Source: CBDFHF01 sp965247565
GTDB lineage: Bacteria > Pseudomonadota > Gammaproteobacteria > Methylococcales > Methylomonadaceae
Length of the DNA stretch: 64,000 nucleotides
Assembly: GCA_965247565.1 (NCBI GenBank)
Contig: CBDFHF010000003.1
Coordinates: 2,418,001 to 2,482,000 of the forward strand
Direction: 5' to 3'
Shown: in pieces, positions 1 to 8,643 of the stretch
How the letters are laid out: each line of letters begins with the position of its first letter
Position numbering within the stretch: position 1 is the first letter of the stretch
Made by a program: the position numbers and the translations under genes
Notes under the pieces: model-generated
What the model was told of the DNA's origin: nothing
Database searches by the model: none
Seen by the model: the letters and a program-made list of their open reading frames with translations, nothing else

Positions 1-189
1 CATTTAAAAGACATTAACGACTACGTGAAAATTGGCGATTTGTTTGGGCTAAAGCATTATTTAACTGAGCTAGTTAAACTTCAGCCTGGCTACCAAGATT
101 TTGCCCGTCAGTATATTGATTTAGCCAGTGAATTTAGATTGCAAGAAATCAAAATACTTTTGCAGCAAGCCGGTTTGGAACAAGCATAA
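1..189 (+). CDS. C-terminal end of a hybrid sensor histidine kinase (partial)
   Basis: The open frame enters from the window edge and ends with TAA at 187-189. The 62 visible residues are helical and resemble the extreme C-terminus of hybrid histidine kinases, where a short helix-rich tail (IGDLFGLKHYLTEL, then a Q-P-x-Y motif and a final EIKILLQQAG) follows the receiver or Hpt region. The stop overlaps the ATG of the next gene (TAATG), so the two are translationally coupled, and that gene is a response regulator. The family call rests on the tail and on this neighbour; the catalytic domains lie outside the window. Confidence 0.6.
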   Translation, partial: HLKDINDYVKIGDLFGLKHYLTELVKLQPGYQDFARQYIDLASEFRLQEIKILLQQAGLEQA

Positions 190-1130
190 TGATTGATAAA
201 TCCCTCAATAGTAAAGGCATCGTGATGATCGTAGATGATATACCAGGTAATCTGGCGTTGTTGTCTGATATGCTTTCCGAAGCTGGCTATAGAGTCTTGG
301 TTGCCACTGATGGTTTATCAGCCCTTGAGCAAATCAGCCATTTAAGACCAGACATTATTTTATTGGATGTAATGATGCAAGGCATTGATGGTTTTGAAAC
401 CTGTAATCGTTTAAAGGCTAATCCAGATACTACAGATATACCCGTGCTATTTATGACCGCACTAACTGAGTTGGATGATTTACTGCGTGGGTTTGATGAA
501 GGGGCAGTCGATTACATTGTAAAACCCATAAGACCGCCCGAAGTGTTAGTGCGAATTGATGCGCAACTTAATCAGGCTCGAAACTTAAAACGCGCAGAAA
601 TTGCGCTGACCACCAGTCCTTTCTCCGCACTCACTGTCGACTCTACAGGAAACATCACTTGGTTTACGTCCTGCGCCAAGCAGTGGCTGGATTTGTTTAT
701 ACAAAAACACGCATTAACCGGCAGCTCAATTGTAGGTAGCTTTCTACCCTTACCCTTGCTAAGTTGGTTTAGAGCACGTTTAAATTCAACCATCACTTCT
801 GAGCCGGAAGCCTTTTTGAGTTACCGGCAAGGCGTCAGTTTTTCTGTAAAACACAGCCCATGCTTACACAATAATGAATATCTTTTAGTACTGGAACAAA
901 GTTCTGCAGAATGGGATTTGGATTCGGTACGTAACACCATGGGGTTAACATTCCGAGAAGTAGAGATATTGATGTGGGTTTCCCGAGGCAAAACCAACAA
1001 GGAAATCGGCATCATATTAAGCAGTAGCCCCCGTACCATAAACAAACATCTCGAACATATCTTTGAAAAGCTTGGGGTAGGTACCAGAGCCGCCGCAGTT
1101 TCCATGGTCTTGCAGCGGACCACGGTATAA
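189..1130 (+). CDS. Two-component response regulator, REC plus LuxR-type HTH
   Basis: A cytoplasmic DNA-binding response regulator of 313 residues. Residues 10-125 form a receiver domain with the acidic pair D16/D17, phospho-acceptor D60 in IILLDVMM, T90 and K112 in the VKP motif. Residues about 135-240 are a linker of unclear type, possibly a degenerate PAS-like sensor. Residues about 248-313 are a LuxR/GerE HTH (TFREVEILMWVSRGKTNKEIG, then a PRTINKHLEHIFEKLGV helix). It overlaps the upstream kinase by one base, so the kinase is its likely phosphodonor. The target genes are unknown. The family assignment is secure; the biological signal is not visible. Confidence 0.9.
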   Translation: MIDKSLNSKGIVMIVDDIPGNLALLSDMLSEAGYRVLVATDGLSALEQISHLRPDIILLDVMMQGIDGFETCNRLKANPDTTDIPVLFMTALTELDDLLRGFDEGAVDYIVKPIRPPEVLVRIDAQLNQARNLKRAEIALTTSPFSALTVDSTGNITWFTSCAKQWLDLFIQKHALTGSSIVGSFLPLPLLSWFRARLNSTITSEPEAFLSYRQGVSFSVKHSPCLHNNEYLLVLEQSSAEWDLDSVRNTMGLTFREVEILMWVSRGKTNKEIGIILSSSPRTINKHLEHIFEKLGVGTRAAAVSMVLQRTTV

Positions 1131-1155
1131 CCGTGTGATCTTTTGATTATTGGGA

Positions 1156-1480
1156 ATGTGTAAGAAAAACCGAAAATTTATACGGCTGAACTTAGGGGAT
1201 CGGCGGTAAAGTTGATCAATGATTCGGACAAACCGATTACCCAAACCGCTGGGGATAGTGTGGTTATGAAAATACCCTGCCTACTTGGATCAGCAAATAT
1301 AGCAGACTTGATGAGAATGCTACGACTGTGCACACTGAACATCCACTGTATGACGAATTAAGGCGGTTAAAGAAAGAAGTTTTCCAACTGACCGATGAGC
1401 TTAACCTATTACTTGTGTCCTTTGGATAAAAAGGGCGGCATGCTTTGCCAAGAAATAATTGTCGACTTTGTATCCGGAAA
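1156..1480 (+). pseudogene. Degenerate IS3-family orfA remnant
   Basis: Pieces of an IS3-family OrfA can be followed in order through different frames: a start MCKKNRK at 1156, YTAELRGSAVKLINDSD with KPITQTA around 1180-1250, ENTLPTWISKYSR from 1268, then YDELRRLKKEVFQLTDE and a KKAACFAKK stretch near 1425-1455. At least three frame changes separate them, so no intact protein is made. No orfB or inverted repeats are visible. The remnant occupies most of the gap upstream of the HupE-receptor fusion and explains why an upstream in-frame ATG at 1395 is not a credible start for that gene. Confidence 0.7.
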
Positions 1481-1538
1481 TTTGTTGATAAATCGCTCTT
1501 TGGGCGACAATCTAGTGACGACATCCTCTAGGAGTTTT

Positions 1539-4151
1539 ATGCGCATAAATCAAAAGAAACTATTATCACTATTAACGGCCTTGTCGGCACTTATCCCCTC
1601 ACTCGTTCAAGCGCATACCGGTAGCCATGTGATGAGCGGCTGGTCTAACGGCTTTAATCATCCACTGCACGGCTTGGATCATCTTTTAACCATGCTCGCC
1701 GTCGGCATTTGGGCGGTGCAACTGGGTGGCCGGGCTGTATGGCAGTTTCCGCTTGCGTTCGTCGGGGTAATGAGTATCGGTGGCTTGGTCGGCATGATGG
1801 GGGTGTCCGTGCCGGGCGTGGAAATGATGATTTTGCTTTCGGTGTGGGTGTTCTGTTTTTTGGTCGTGCGTCGTATCCGTTTTCAAGCTACGGTCAGCAT
1901 ACTTATTGTGATTTTTTTCGCCTTTTTTCATGGCTATGCGCATGGCCAGGAAATGCCCACTTCGGCCAGTCTTCTGTCATTCGCTCTTGGCTTTATGTTG
2001 GCGACAATGCTTTTGCACGGCACGGGTATCTTGGTAGCGCGCCTGGTTCTACTCGCCATCGCCTATTTTCTCGGCAATAGTGCTTACGCACAGCAATCCG
2101 TCAATGCTACAACCGGCAAATCCGAAGCGCAGACAGAGGACTCAGAACCGGTTGAACTGGAAGAAATCATAGTTACCCAACGCGCCCATTCACTGGTCGG
2201 AATTGCCAGTAGCGCTTCACAAGGCAGCGTAGGACAAGAGCAGTTGAAATATCGCCCAATCACCCGTCCCGGTGAAATACTCGAAACCGTACCTGGCCTT
2301 ATCGCTTCTCAACACAGCGGAGAAGGCAAAGCGAACCAGTATTATTTGCGCGGCTTTAATCTTGATCACGGTACGGATTTCCTGACCCAAATCGATGGCG
2401 TGCCGGTAAACCAAGTCTCTAACGCGCATGGACAAGGCTGGACGGACACCAATTTCCTGATTCCCGAATTGATCAAGACGCTCAGTTATCAAAAGGGTAA
2501 TTACTACGCTGAAAACGGGGACTTTTCCAGTACCGGCGCGGCCAATATCAAATATTTCAGCGCTCTGCACGATAAGCTGGTCAAGTTTACCAGCGGTAGT
2601 TTCGATTATTATCGAGGCTTAATCATTGGATCGAACAAACTTGGCGATGGCAATCTGCTTTACGCAGGTGAAGCCATCAATAACGGTGGCCCATGGACGG
2701 TCAGTAATGATTATCTTAAATTTAACGGCGTGCTCCGTTACAGCAAAGAGCACGAGGATTCCGGCTGGAGCGTCACCGCCATGGCCTATACAGCAGATTG
2801 GAAATCGACCGACCAGATTCCCAAGCGTGAGGTGGAGTCAGGTTTGATAGACCGGTTTGGGAACATAGATCCAACCGATGGCGGCAACAGCCAACGCTAC
2901 AGCCTGAGCACTGAATGGCACCGGCAGGACGATAATAGTGCTACCAAGCTCATGGCGTATGGACTGTATACCCAAATGGATTTGTATTCGAATTTCACCT
3001 ACTTCCTGAATAATCCAGTTCGCGGCGATCAGTTTGCGCAACCGGATCAACGTTGGATTTCGGGACTCAAAGCCAGCCATAGCTTTTTTCATCACATTGG
3101 CGATGCTGATTCCGAAAGCACCATCGGGTTACAAATTCGTAACGACAATATCCATAACGGTCTGCTGTTAACTCAAGCGCAGGTACGTTATGACGTGGTA
3201 CGTGAAGATGATGTCTGGGTGACCAGCGTCAGTCCATACGCGGAAAACAACACGCACTGGAATGACTGGCTGCGCACCAGTCTTGGTGTGCGCTTCGACG
3301 GATTTCGTTTTAATGTGGCTCAGAGCAATATCCCTGAAAACAACGGTAACACTACCGACGGTTTGGTCAGCCCAAAGCTCGGCATTGTCTTCGGACCCTG
3401 GGCGGACACAGAGCTTTACCTCAATGGCGGACTCGGTTTTCACAGCAATGATGCGAGAGGTGTAAATACACGGGTTGACCCCGGTACAGGAAAATCGGTT
3501 GAAGTGGATGGCAATCCCATCAAACCGGCAGTTCCTCTTGCTCGCACCTATGGCGCTGAAGCCGGTATACGAACCACCTGGATCACAGGCTTGCAAAGCA
3601 CGTTGGCGCTGTGGTGGCTGGATATTGATTCCGAGCTGTTATTCGTCGGTGATGCCGGCAGCACCGAAGCCAGCCGTCCCAGTCGGCGCTTCGGCGTAGA
3701 GTGGGCTAATTACTACTCGCCGACCGATTGGTTAACGTTCGATGCGGATTTTAGTTTTTCCAAGTCACGTTTTCGCGGAGCTGCGCCGGAAGGAAATTAT
3801 ATTCCGGGATCGGTGGAAACGGTTATCGCCTCGGGCGCTACCTTTCATGACCTCTGTGGCGGATTTTTTGGTGGGCCGCGTCTGCGCTATTTTGGCCCAC
3901 GTTCACTGATCGAAGATAATAGTGTACGTTCAGAGTCAACCATCATGCTGTCCGCAATGCTAGGTTACGCATTCAATAAGAACTGGACAGTACAGGCGGA
4001 GATATTCAATTTGCTGAATCGAAAGGATAGCGCCATCGATTACTATTATGCATCCCGATTGCCCGGCGAAGCGGCAGCCGGCATCAATAATGTTCATTTT
4101 CACCCAATTGAACCAATTAGTTTCCGAATCAGTCTGCAAGCAGCTTTCTAA
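1539..4151 (+). CDS. HupE/UreJ-like permease fused in frame to a TonB-dependent receptor
   Basis: One 870-residue frame joins two membrane proteins. Start 1539 is chosen because TAGGAG sits eight bases upstream and a signal peptide follows (cleavage near QA-HTGSH, residue 25). Residues 26-170 are HupE/UreJ-like, with HPLHGLDHLLTM at 41-52, several hydrophobic helices and FHGYAHGQEMP at 130-140; this family is linked to nickel or cobalt uptake. Residues 168-184 are hydrophobic and end in AYA before QQ, like a second signal peptidase site. From about 205 it is a TonB-dependent receptor: TonB-box-like EEIIV, plug with RPGEILETVPG and the LRGFNLDHGTDF region, then a beta barrel ending in the usual terminal Phe. 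Permease and receptor belong in different membranes, so processing at AYA is inferred. The metal substrate is a guess from family context. Confidence 0.8.
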   Translation: MRINQKKLLSLLTALSALIPSLVQAHTGSHVMSGWSNGFNHPLHGLDHLLTMLAVGIWAVQLGGRAVWQFPLAFVGVMSIGGLVGMMGVSVPGVEMMILLSVWVFCFLVVRRIRFQATVSILIVIFFAFFHGYAHGQEMPTSASLLSFALGFMLATMLLHGTGILVARLVLLAIAYFLGNSAYAQQSVNATTGKSEAQTEDSEPVELEEIIVTQRAHSLVGIASSASQGSVGQEQLKYRPITRPGEILETVPGLIASQHSGEGKANQYYLRGFNLDHGTDFLTQIDGVPVNQVSNAHGQGWTDTNFLIPELIKTLSYQKGNYYAENGDFSSTGAANIKYFSALHDKLVKFTSGSFDYYRGLIIGSNKLGDGNLLYAGEAINNGGPWTVSNDYLKFNGVLRYSKEHEDSGWSVTAMAYTADWKSTDQIPKREVESGLIDRFGNIDPTDGGNSQRYSLSTEWHRQDDNSATKLMAYGLYTQMDLYSNFTYFLNNPVRGDQFAQPDQRWISGLKASHSFFHHIGDADSESTIGLQIRNDNIHNGLLLTQAQVRYDVVREDDVWVTSVSPYAENNTHWNDWLRTSLGVRFDGFRFNVAQSNIPENNGNTTDGLVSPKLGIVFGPWADTELYLNGGLGFHSNDARGVNTRVDPGTGKSVEVDGNPIKPAVPLARTYGAEAGIRTTWITGLQSTLALWWLDIDSELLFVGDAGSTEASRPSRRFGVEWANYYSPTDWLTFDADFSFSKSRFRGAAPEGNYIPGSVETVIASGATFHDLCGGFFGGPRLRYFGPRSLIEDNSVRSESTIMLSAMLGYAFNKNWTVQAEIFNLLNRKDSAIDYYYASRLPGEAAAGINNVHFHPIEPISFRISLQAAF

Positions 4152-4334
4152 CAAGGCTACTAGAAGGTTGTTCTATCAATAAATTTACAGATTAGGTGAA
4201 CTTTATTAATTGAAATTTGGGCTTCCGAAGAGCCACCCGGAGGAAAAGTTTTCGAATTTATTTCAAAATTTTCGCCATCCGTCGAAGTTAAGAAAAGCCA
4301 CCCACGAATGCTGAGAAATCTTGGAAAGGGAGCC

Positions 4335-4448
4335 TTAGCGGAGTGAAGATTTTTTAGCCACTTGGTAGCGATAGTACACATGTTTATCTTTACAATGGGC
4401 TGCGAACATTTCTTTTGCAAAATCGATTCCAATCATTGTTACTTTCAT
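4335..4448 (-). pseudogene. IS110-family transposase N-terminal fragment
   Basis: Only 37 residues remain: MKVTMIGIDFAKEMFAAHCK, then about 17 more before a stop. The MIGIDFAK start is the hallmark of the IS110 DEDD transposase N-terminus, and its Asp is the first catalytic residue of that family. Nothing downstream continues the protein. It lies between the receptor fusion and a complete IS3 element, in a stretch that otherwise shows no gene (4152-4536). Confidence 0.5.
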
Positions 4449-4575
4449 CGCTTTATCCCCCATCAAAAAATGCATTGAATTACCATCACTGTAATCGTTA
4501 ACCCTATTGAGAATGAAGTGGGTGTTCGATAAAGGTTATAGTGGACCCTATTGTCCAGACAATTAACTGCCTAAT

Positions 4576-5463
4576 TTAAGAGGGTGTCGTATCCGTTACA
4601 GCAGATTGGTGCTGCTCCATCTCTTCTTTTGAAGCCTCTTTTTTTTCACTAAAATAATCAGCAATTTTAGCCCCGCCACCTTCTCCAGTCTGATAGACCT
4701 GATCCGGCGTTTTATAGCCTAATGCCTGATGAAACCGCCCTGCATTATAGAAGATAAAATATTCGGCCAGACCGACCAGCAGTTCCGGCATTGACGCATA
4801 GTTCTTCAAATAAACATCCTCGTACTTCACGCTTCGCCATAGCCGTTCAACGAAAATATTGTCTAATGCGCGACCTCGTCCATCCATGCTGATTTTGATG
4901 GCGTTTTTCAGCATCACCTTAATCCATGCCTCACAGGTAAATTGTGAACCCTGGTCGGTGTTGAAAATCTCAGGCGGCCCGTAATCATAGAGGGCGGCAG
5001 TCAAACAATCCACACAAAAACCGACATCCATCGTGTTTGATACTTGCCAGGACAAGACCTTACGGCTGTACCAGTCAATAATGGCCACCAAGTACACAAA
5101 GCCGTGTGCCAGTCGTATATAGGTGATGTCAGTACTCCAGACTTGATTTATCCGAATAATGCCTAATCCTCTGAGCAAATAAGGATAAACTTTGTTCTGT
5201 GGGTGCTTCTTACTGGTGTTAGGACCCGGTGCTATCGCTGCTAAACCTAATATCCGCATCAGCCGCTGCACTCGCCTCCGGTTTACAAGATACCCTTGGG
5301 TGCCGAGCCAAACCACCATTTTCCTGCTGCCGTAAAACGGATGACGGGTAAACTCTTCATCCAGCAAACGCAATAGCAGCAGTTCGACTTCGTCCACAAC
5401 CGCTACCTTACTCTCATAGACCGTGGACCGTGCAATACTCGCCAGTTTGCACTGCACCACCAC
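4576..5463 (-). CDS. IS3-family transposase OrfB (DDE integrase core)
   Basis: The catalytic half of the transposase. Coordinates start at an internal GTG, but in the cell it is probably made as an OrfAB fusion by -1 frameshifting upstream; the open frame runs back through RDQPLSQRQGW to the A-run. It has the HTH_21 region (ELLLLRLLDEEFTRHPFYGSRKM) and an rve core with the DDE triad: D in STDITYIR, D in FNTDQGSQFTCEAW and E in NIFVERLWRSVKYEDVY. The length is normal for the family, and no disabling change is seen. Confidence 0.92.
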   Translation of the reverse strand: MVVQCKLASIARSTVYESKVAVVDEVELLLLRLLDEEFTRHPFYGSRKMVVWLGTQGYLVNRRRVQRLMRILGLAAIAPGPNTSKKHPQNKVYPYLLRGLGIIRINQVWSTDITYIRLAHGFVYLVAIIDWYSRKVLSWQVSNTMDVGFCVDCLTAALYDYGPPEIFNTDQGSQFTCEAWIKVMLKNAIKISMDGRGRALDNIFVERLWRSVKYEDVYLKNYASMPELLVGLAEYFIFYNAGRFHQALGYKTPDQVYQTGEGGGAKIADYFSEKKEASKEEMEQHQSAVTDTTPS

Positions 5464-5504
5464 GGACAGCCCGCCGTTTGAATCGATCCAACCCTGGCGT
5501 TGGC

Positions 5505-5798
5505 TTAGGGGCTGATCCCGGACTTTTTTTTAAGCCATTCCAATTCCATATTAAGCTGTCCAATCTTGGCGTACAATCGCTCTGGATCACTTTGCGGGTC
5601 GGCTGTCTTAAGGCCATGTTTTGCGTCAAACAGATGGCTGGCATTTTCCAGTAATGCCTTTTTCCAAAGACCAACTTGCGTCGGGTGCACTCCAAATTCT
5701 TGGGCTATCTCGTTGACTGTTTTGCTACCTTTCACCGCTTCCAATGCTACTTTTGCCTTTTGGGCACCAGACATAATCCTACGCTTCTTTTCACTCAT
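5505..5798 (-). CDS. IS3-family transposase OrfA
   Basis: A 97-residue DNA-binding protein with the IS3 OrfA pattern: an N-terminal helix-turn-helix (KAKVALEAVKGSKTVNEIAQ, then FGVHPTQVGLWKK) and a C-terminal leucine-zipper-like segment (LYAKIGQLNMELEWLKKKSG). Near its end the mRNA carries a run of eight A (complement of 5524-5531) reading AAA AAA AAG in frame, a classic -1 slippery site. Slippage there would fuse OrfA to OrfB and give the active OrfAB transposase. Confidence 0.9.
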   Translation of the reverse strand: MSEKKRRIMSGAQKAKVALEAVKGSKTVNEIAQEFGVHPTQVGLWKKALLENASHLFDAKHGLKTADPQSDPERLYAKIGQLNMELEWLKKKSGISP

Positions 5799-6077
5799 TT
5801 GTGCCTACCTAATTGAGGATAGACACCATCTTATACTGCTGTCTGTTTTTTGGGGACCACTATAGGTCTCTATTCATAAAAGTCAAGTAAATATTTCAAT
5901 AATCCTTTGTGCAATAATTCATAACGTAGATCTATTTAGAGTGGTACCCTGCCTGCGTAGGTAGTGACTCATTTTTCTTAGTTGATTTGATATTTGGATT
6001 CTGAATAGTTTTCCCGGAGTAAGTCACAACCCAGAATATGAGGGCCCTTGAGAGGGTGTAGATTCTAGGAGGATGTT

Positions 6078-6566
6078 ATGAGTCGGCAAGAATCATTAAA
6101 TATCATCTGGCGTAAGCTTCTATTTATTTTAATCACATTGCTGACTATATCTGCTGCAATATCCCTTAAACCTGGGGCATTTACAGTGCCTGAGCTGGTT
6201 TTTATAGCCGGGAATATTGGTGGATATATCGGTATTCATAGAAACTTAAGTACGCTTTCCGATACTGAAGTCTCGCAGTTATCTTCTTCGTGGCTTGGTC
6301 TTGTTGTCCCATCTTTTGTGGGCGGCATTCTCGCTTGTGTTCTCTATCTATTATTTATTTCCGGCATTATCAGCGGCGGATTGTTTCCAGTGATTGCGGA
6401 GGATGCAATACCGGCAGGTATTAAAAAGTCCCAAAATATTAGCACGATTTTTCACCACCATGCCGATGGTGCACCTGAGTATGCAAAGCTGTTGTTTTGG
6501 GCCTTTGTTGCGGGATTTAATCAAAAGTATGTGGTTGATATTATTGAGTCGATCAAGAGCAGATAG
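6078..6566 (+). CDS. Hypothetical multi-spanning membrane protein
   Basis: The start is supported by a strong Shine-Dalgarno (TAGGAGG) five bases before ATG. The 162-residue product has hydrophobic segments at about 12-30, 38-55, 72-100 and 138-152, with a short hydrophilic stretch (DTEVSQLSS) between the second and third. I do not recognise the family. It lies 48 bases upstream of a patatin-like lipoprotein on the same strand and is probably co-transcribed with it, which suggests a role linked to that lipase, such as membrane anchoring, activation or protection. That role is inference only. Confidence 0.6.
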   Translation: MSRQESLNIIWRKLLFILITLLTISAAISLKPGAFTVPELVFIAGNIGGYIGIHRNLSTLSDTEVSQLSSSWLGLVVPSFVGGILACVLYLLFISGIISGGLFPVIAEDAIPAGIKKSQNISTIFHHHADGAPEYAKLLFWAFVAGFNQKYVVDIIESIKSR

Positions 6567-6614
6567 GTCTTAACGCTTATCTGATTTTTCGGAAGGGAGT
6601 TGGAGGAGTATGAC

Positions 6615-8084
6615 ATGACATTCCAAACCGATAAACTTGTTAAAAAGACGTTTAGTTTTTCATTACTGCTATTTGGGCTTTGTATGAGTGGTTGTTCAAT
6701 GATTACCATTGATACTATGCGCAATGAGCCATTGCATCAGTTGGATCGTCACAGTATTAACGATCAACAAGGACACAGAGACGATAGGTTTATCGGTATC
6801 GCCATGTCGGGTGGAGGCAGCAGGGCATCCAATTTTTCAGCAGCCGTGTTACTCGAGTTGAAAAAGTTGGGGATTCTGCAGCATGTTGACGTCATTTCTT
6901 CCGTATCGGGCGGTTCATTAACAGCGGCTTATTATGGTCTTTATGGGAGCGGCAAGGGCGATGCCGAGCATCCCTGGGATGAACAGAGTGTTCGTAAAGC
7001 GTTTTTGACTGATTTTCAGTCCGGCTGGCTTCAGAGCTGGTTAAATCCGTGGAATATTATTCGGTATTGGCTAACCAATTTTACTCGTAGTGACATCATG
7101 ATAGAAAAACTGAATGATGAGCTCTATGAGGACAAACAATATAAGGCTTTAACCCAACACTCGCCGCAAATCATTATAAACGCCACCAGCTATACGAATG
7201 GCCAGCCTTTTGTATTCACGAAAGAACATTTCGCCGATAGGCTTAACTCCCGTCTCGATACTTTTCCGATAGCGAATGCGGTGATGGCTTCCAGTGCTTT
7301 TCCGGGCGTATTTCATCCGGTTACTTTGAAAGACTATTCCATTAAGAATACGCAATTGTTTGGCGCAGATAACGAAACACAATACTACGAGCATCTTATC
7401 GATGGCGGGCCCAATGATAATTTGGGTATTACCTCGATCATAGACATTCTTCGCCTTAAAAAACCCAAGCATTGTTTGTTATTAGTCATTGATGCTTATC
7501 CTTACGCAGTAACAGCAAACCGTCTTCAACAAGCTAATACCCGAAGTGCAGTGGATTATCTGTTCGATACCAGCACCGTATTGTCTTCAACCGATGTCAT
7601 GTTAGCTAAAAATAGAACATTAATTTTAGAGAAAGCCATTAACTTTGATCCACAAGACATAGGCTTTAAAGCCTACAATGAAAATGCGAAAATAAAATTT
7701 TCTTTGCCTAATTCGGGAAATGGCAACGCTGAAAATCCGCAAGAATGTAGCGTATGGCACTTCAGTTTTCAACGCTTGTATGACCTTCAGTTTGAGTGGA
7801 ACTATGCCCGGCGTGACGTCAATAAATTACAGTTTTTAGATCGTGTTCGCAAAGTTGTCAATTCCATCCCGACACGGTATCGCTTGGAGGAAAGTACGGA
7901 AGGCGATAAACCGGAAACAGTTCAGGATTACATATTCAAAGCCGCCAATATGTTAGTAAAGTCAGATAAAGAATGCCATTTGCCGGGTAACGAATGTATA
8001 GAGGATAAGTTTACTTACCAAAAAGTTTGTGATCTGTTAGTTAAGGAATGGAAATTTGAAGATGTGGCTTCACAGTGTCAGTGA
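6615..8084 (+). CDS. Patatin-like phospholipase, predicted lipoprotein
   Basis: Predicted lipid acyl hydrolase. ATG 6615 is preferred over the upstream TTG at 6600 because GGAGGA lies 7 bases before it. Residues 1-27 form a lipoprotein signal ending in LCMSGC with Cys27 as the lipidated residue, so the enzyme should sit on the periplasmic face of a membrane. The patatin domain has the oxyanion loop AMSGGGSRASNFS (about 63-75), the nucleophile elbow SSVSGGS (Ser98) and the dyad Asp in LIDGGPNDNLG. The C-terminal 150 residues are less conserved and include several Cys (ECHLPGNECIEDK). It ends 16 bp from the convergent stop of a PLA2-like gene. Confidence 0.85.
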   Translation: MTFQTDKLVKKTFSFSLLLFGLCMSGCSMITIDTMRNEPLHQLDRHSINDQQGHRDDRFIGIAMSGGGSRASNFSAAVLLELKKLGILQHVDVISSVSGGSLTAAYYGLYGSGKGDAEHPWDEQSVRKAFLTDFQSGWLQSWLNPWNIIRYWLTNFTRSDIMIEKLNDELYEDKQYKALTQHSPQIIINATSYTNGQPFVFTKEHFADRLNSRLDTFPIANAVMASSAFPGVFHPVTLKDYSIKNTQLFGADNETQYYEHLIDGGPNDNLGITSIIDILRLKKPKHCLLLVIDAYPYAVTANRLQQANTRSAVDYLFDTSTVLSSTDVMLAKNRTLILEKAINFDPQDIGFKAYNENAKIKFSLPNSGNGNAENPQECSVWHFSFQRLYDLQFEWNYARRDVNKLQFLDRVRKVVNSIPTRYRLEESTEGDKPETVQDYIFKAANMLVKSDKECHLPGNECIEDKFTYQKVCDLLVKEWKFEDVASQCQ

Positions 8085-8100
8085 AATAGCTATGTGTCTA

Positions 8101-8643
8101 TTACTTAAGTTGTTCTTCAACGGTTTCAAAGATACGCAGTTTCTTCAGGATGCTTTTAAGGTCTTGATGATCTGTCCGCTGGTATCCCATTGGCCATTTT
8201 TTCCAACCATAACCCCATCGCCAAGGAGTTGGCAACCAAGGTGACCCCCCTATTCTGATGCCTGGGTACATAATTCCGCCGATCATGGCTACTTTTTGGT
8301 TTACGCACTGCATGATGATTTTATCAGCTTCTTTACGGTCTGCATCGCTTCCTCCACACCAATAGATAACATCATGCACCACACAACAAGAAACCCAGGG
8401 CTCGTCAAGCCATCGAGAACAGCCATCGGTTGTAAACACATAATCTGGCAGCGCTATGGATTGAGGGCTACCCGGTATAGTTTGCTTTTCCAAGCAATAT
8501 TGCCTTGCCAGGGTTTCCAATGATTGCCTTTTTTCCTGATTGCTTATGTACGGGTCGATCGAGTTATGTGCTACGAGGGTCGTGCATCCTGTTATGGTTA
8601 ATGAAATGCAATTAATGAATAAGTATTTTGTAATGTTTGCCAA
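8101..8643 (-). CDS. Putative lipoprotein with phospholipase A2-like CC-x2-HD motif
   Basis: A 180-residue product with a lipoprotein-type signal (TITGC, Cys20). The central part holds DGCSRWLDEPWVSCCVVHDVIYWCGG (residues 73-98, quoted in two adjoining pieces: DGCSRWLDEPWV and SCCVVHDVIYWCGG). The Cys-Cys-x-x-His-Asp arrangement (C86, C87, H90, D91) is that of the catalytic helix of secreted phospholipase A2 folds, where the His-Asp pair activates water. A second helix with DRKEADKIIMQC follows. The C-terminus is Trp/Pro/Gly-rich (SPWLPTPWRWGYGWKKWP). It converges on the patatin gene. The PLA2 link rests on this motif only; a structural role remains possible. Confidence 0.55.
   Translation of the reverse strand: MANITKYLFINCISLTITGCTTLVAHNSIDPYISNQEKRQSLETLARQYCLEKQTIPGSPQSIALPDYVFTTDGCSRWLDEPWVSCCVVHDVIYWCGGSDADRKEADKIIMQCVNQKVAMIGGIMYPGIRIGGSPWLPTPWRWGYGWKKWPMGYQRTDHQDLKSILKKLRIFETVEEQLK

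Larger units (their letters stand above)
4537..5864 (-). mobile_element. Complete IS3-family insertion sequence with inverted repeats and 3-bp target duplication
   Basis: The element is 1,328 bp. Its left end reads TATAGTGGACCC and its right end, on the complement, TATAGTGGTCCC; both repeats end in a shared CAGAC about 20 bases in. A GGT triplet lies directly outside each end (4534-4536 and 5865-5867), as expected for the 3-bp duplication made by many IS3 elements. It carries orfA and orfB on the minus strand in overlapping frames. All parts look intact, so it may still be mobile. Confidence 0.88.

Noticed and set aside
1395..1538. In-frame ATG extension of the HupE-receptor fusion by 48 residues
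   Set aside because: The stretch is IS3 orfA debris, has no signal peptide or ribosome-binding site, and ATG 1539 has both.
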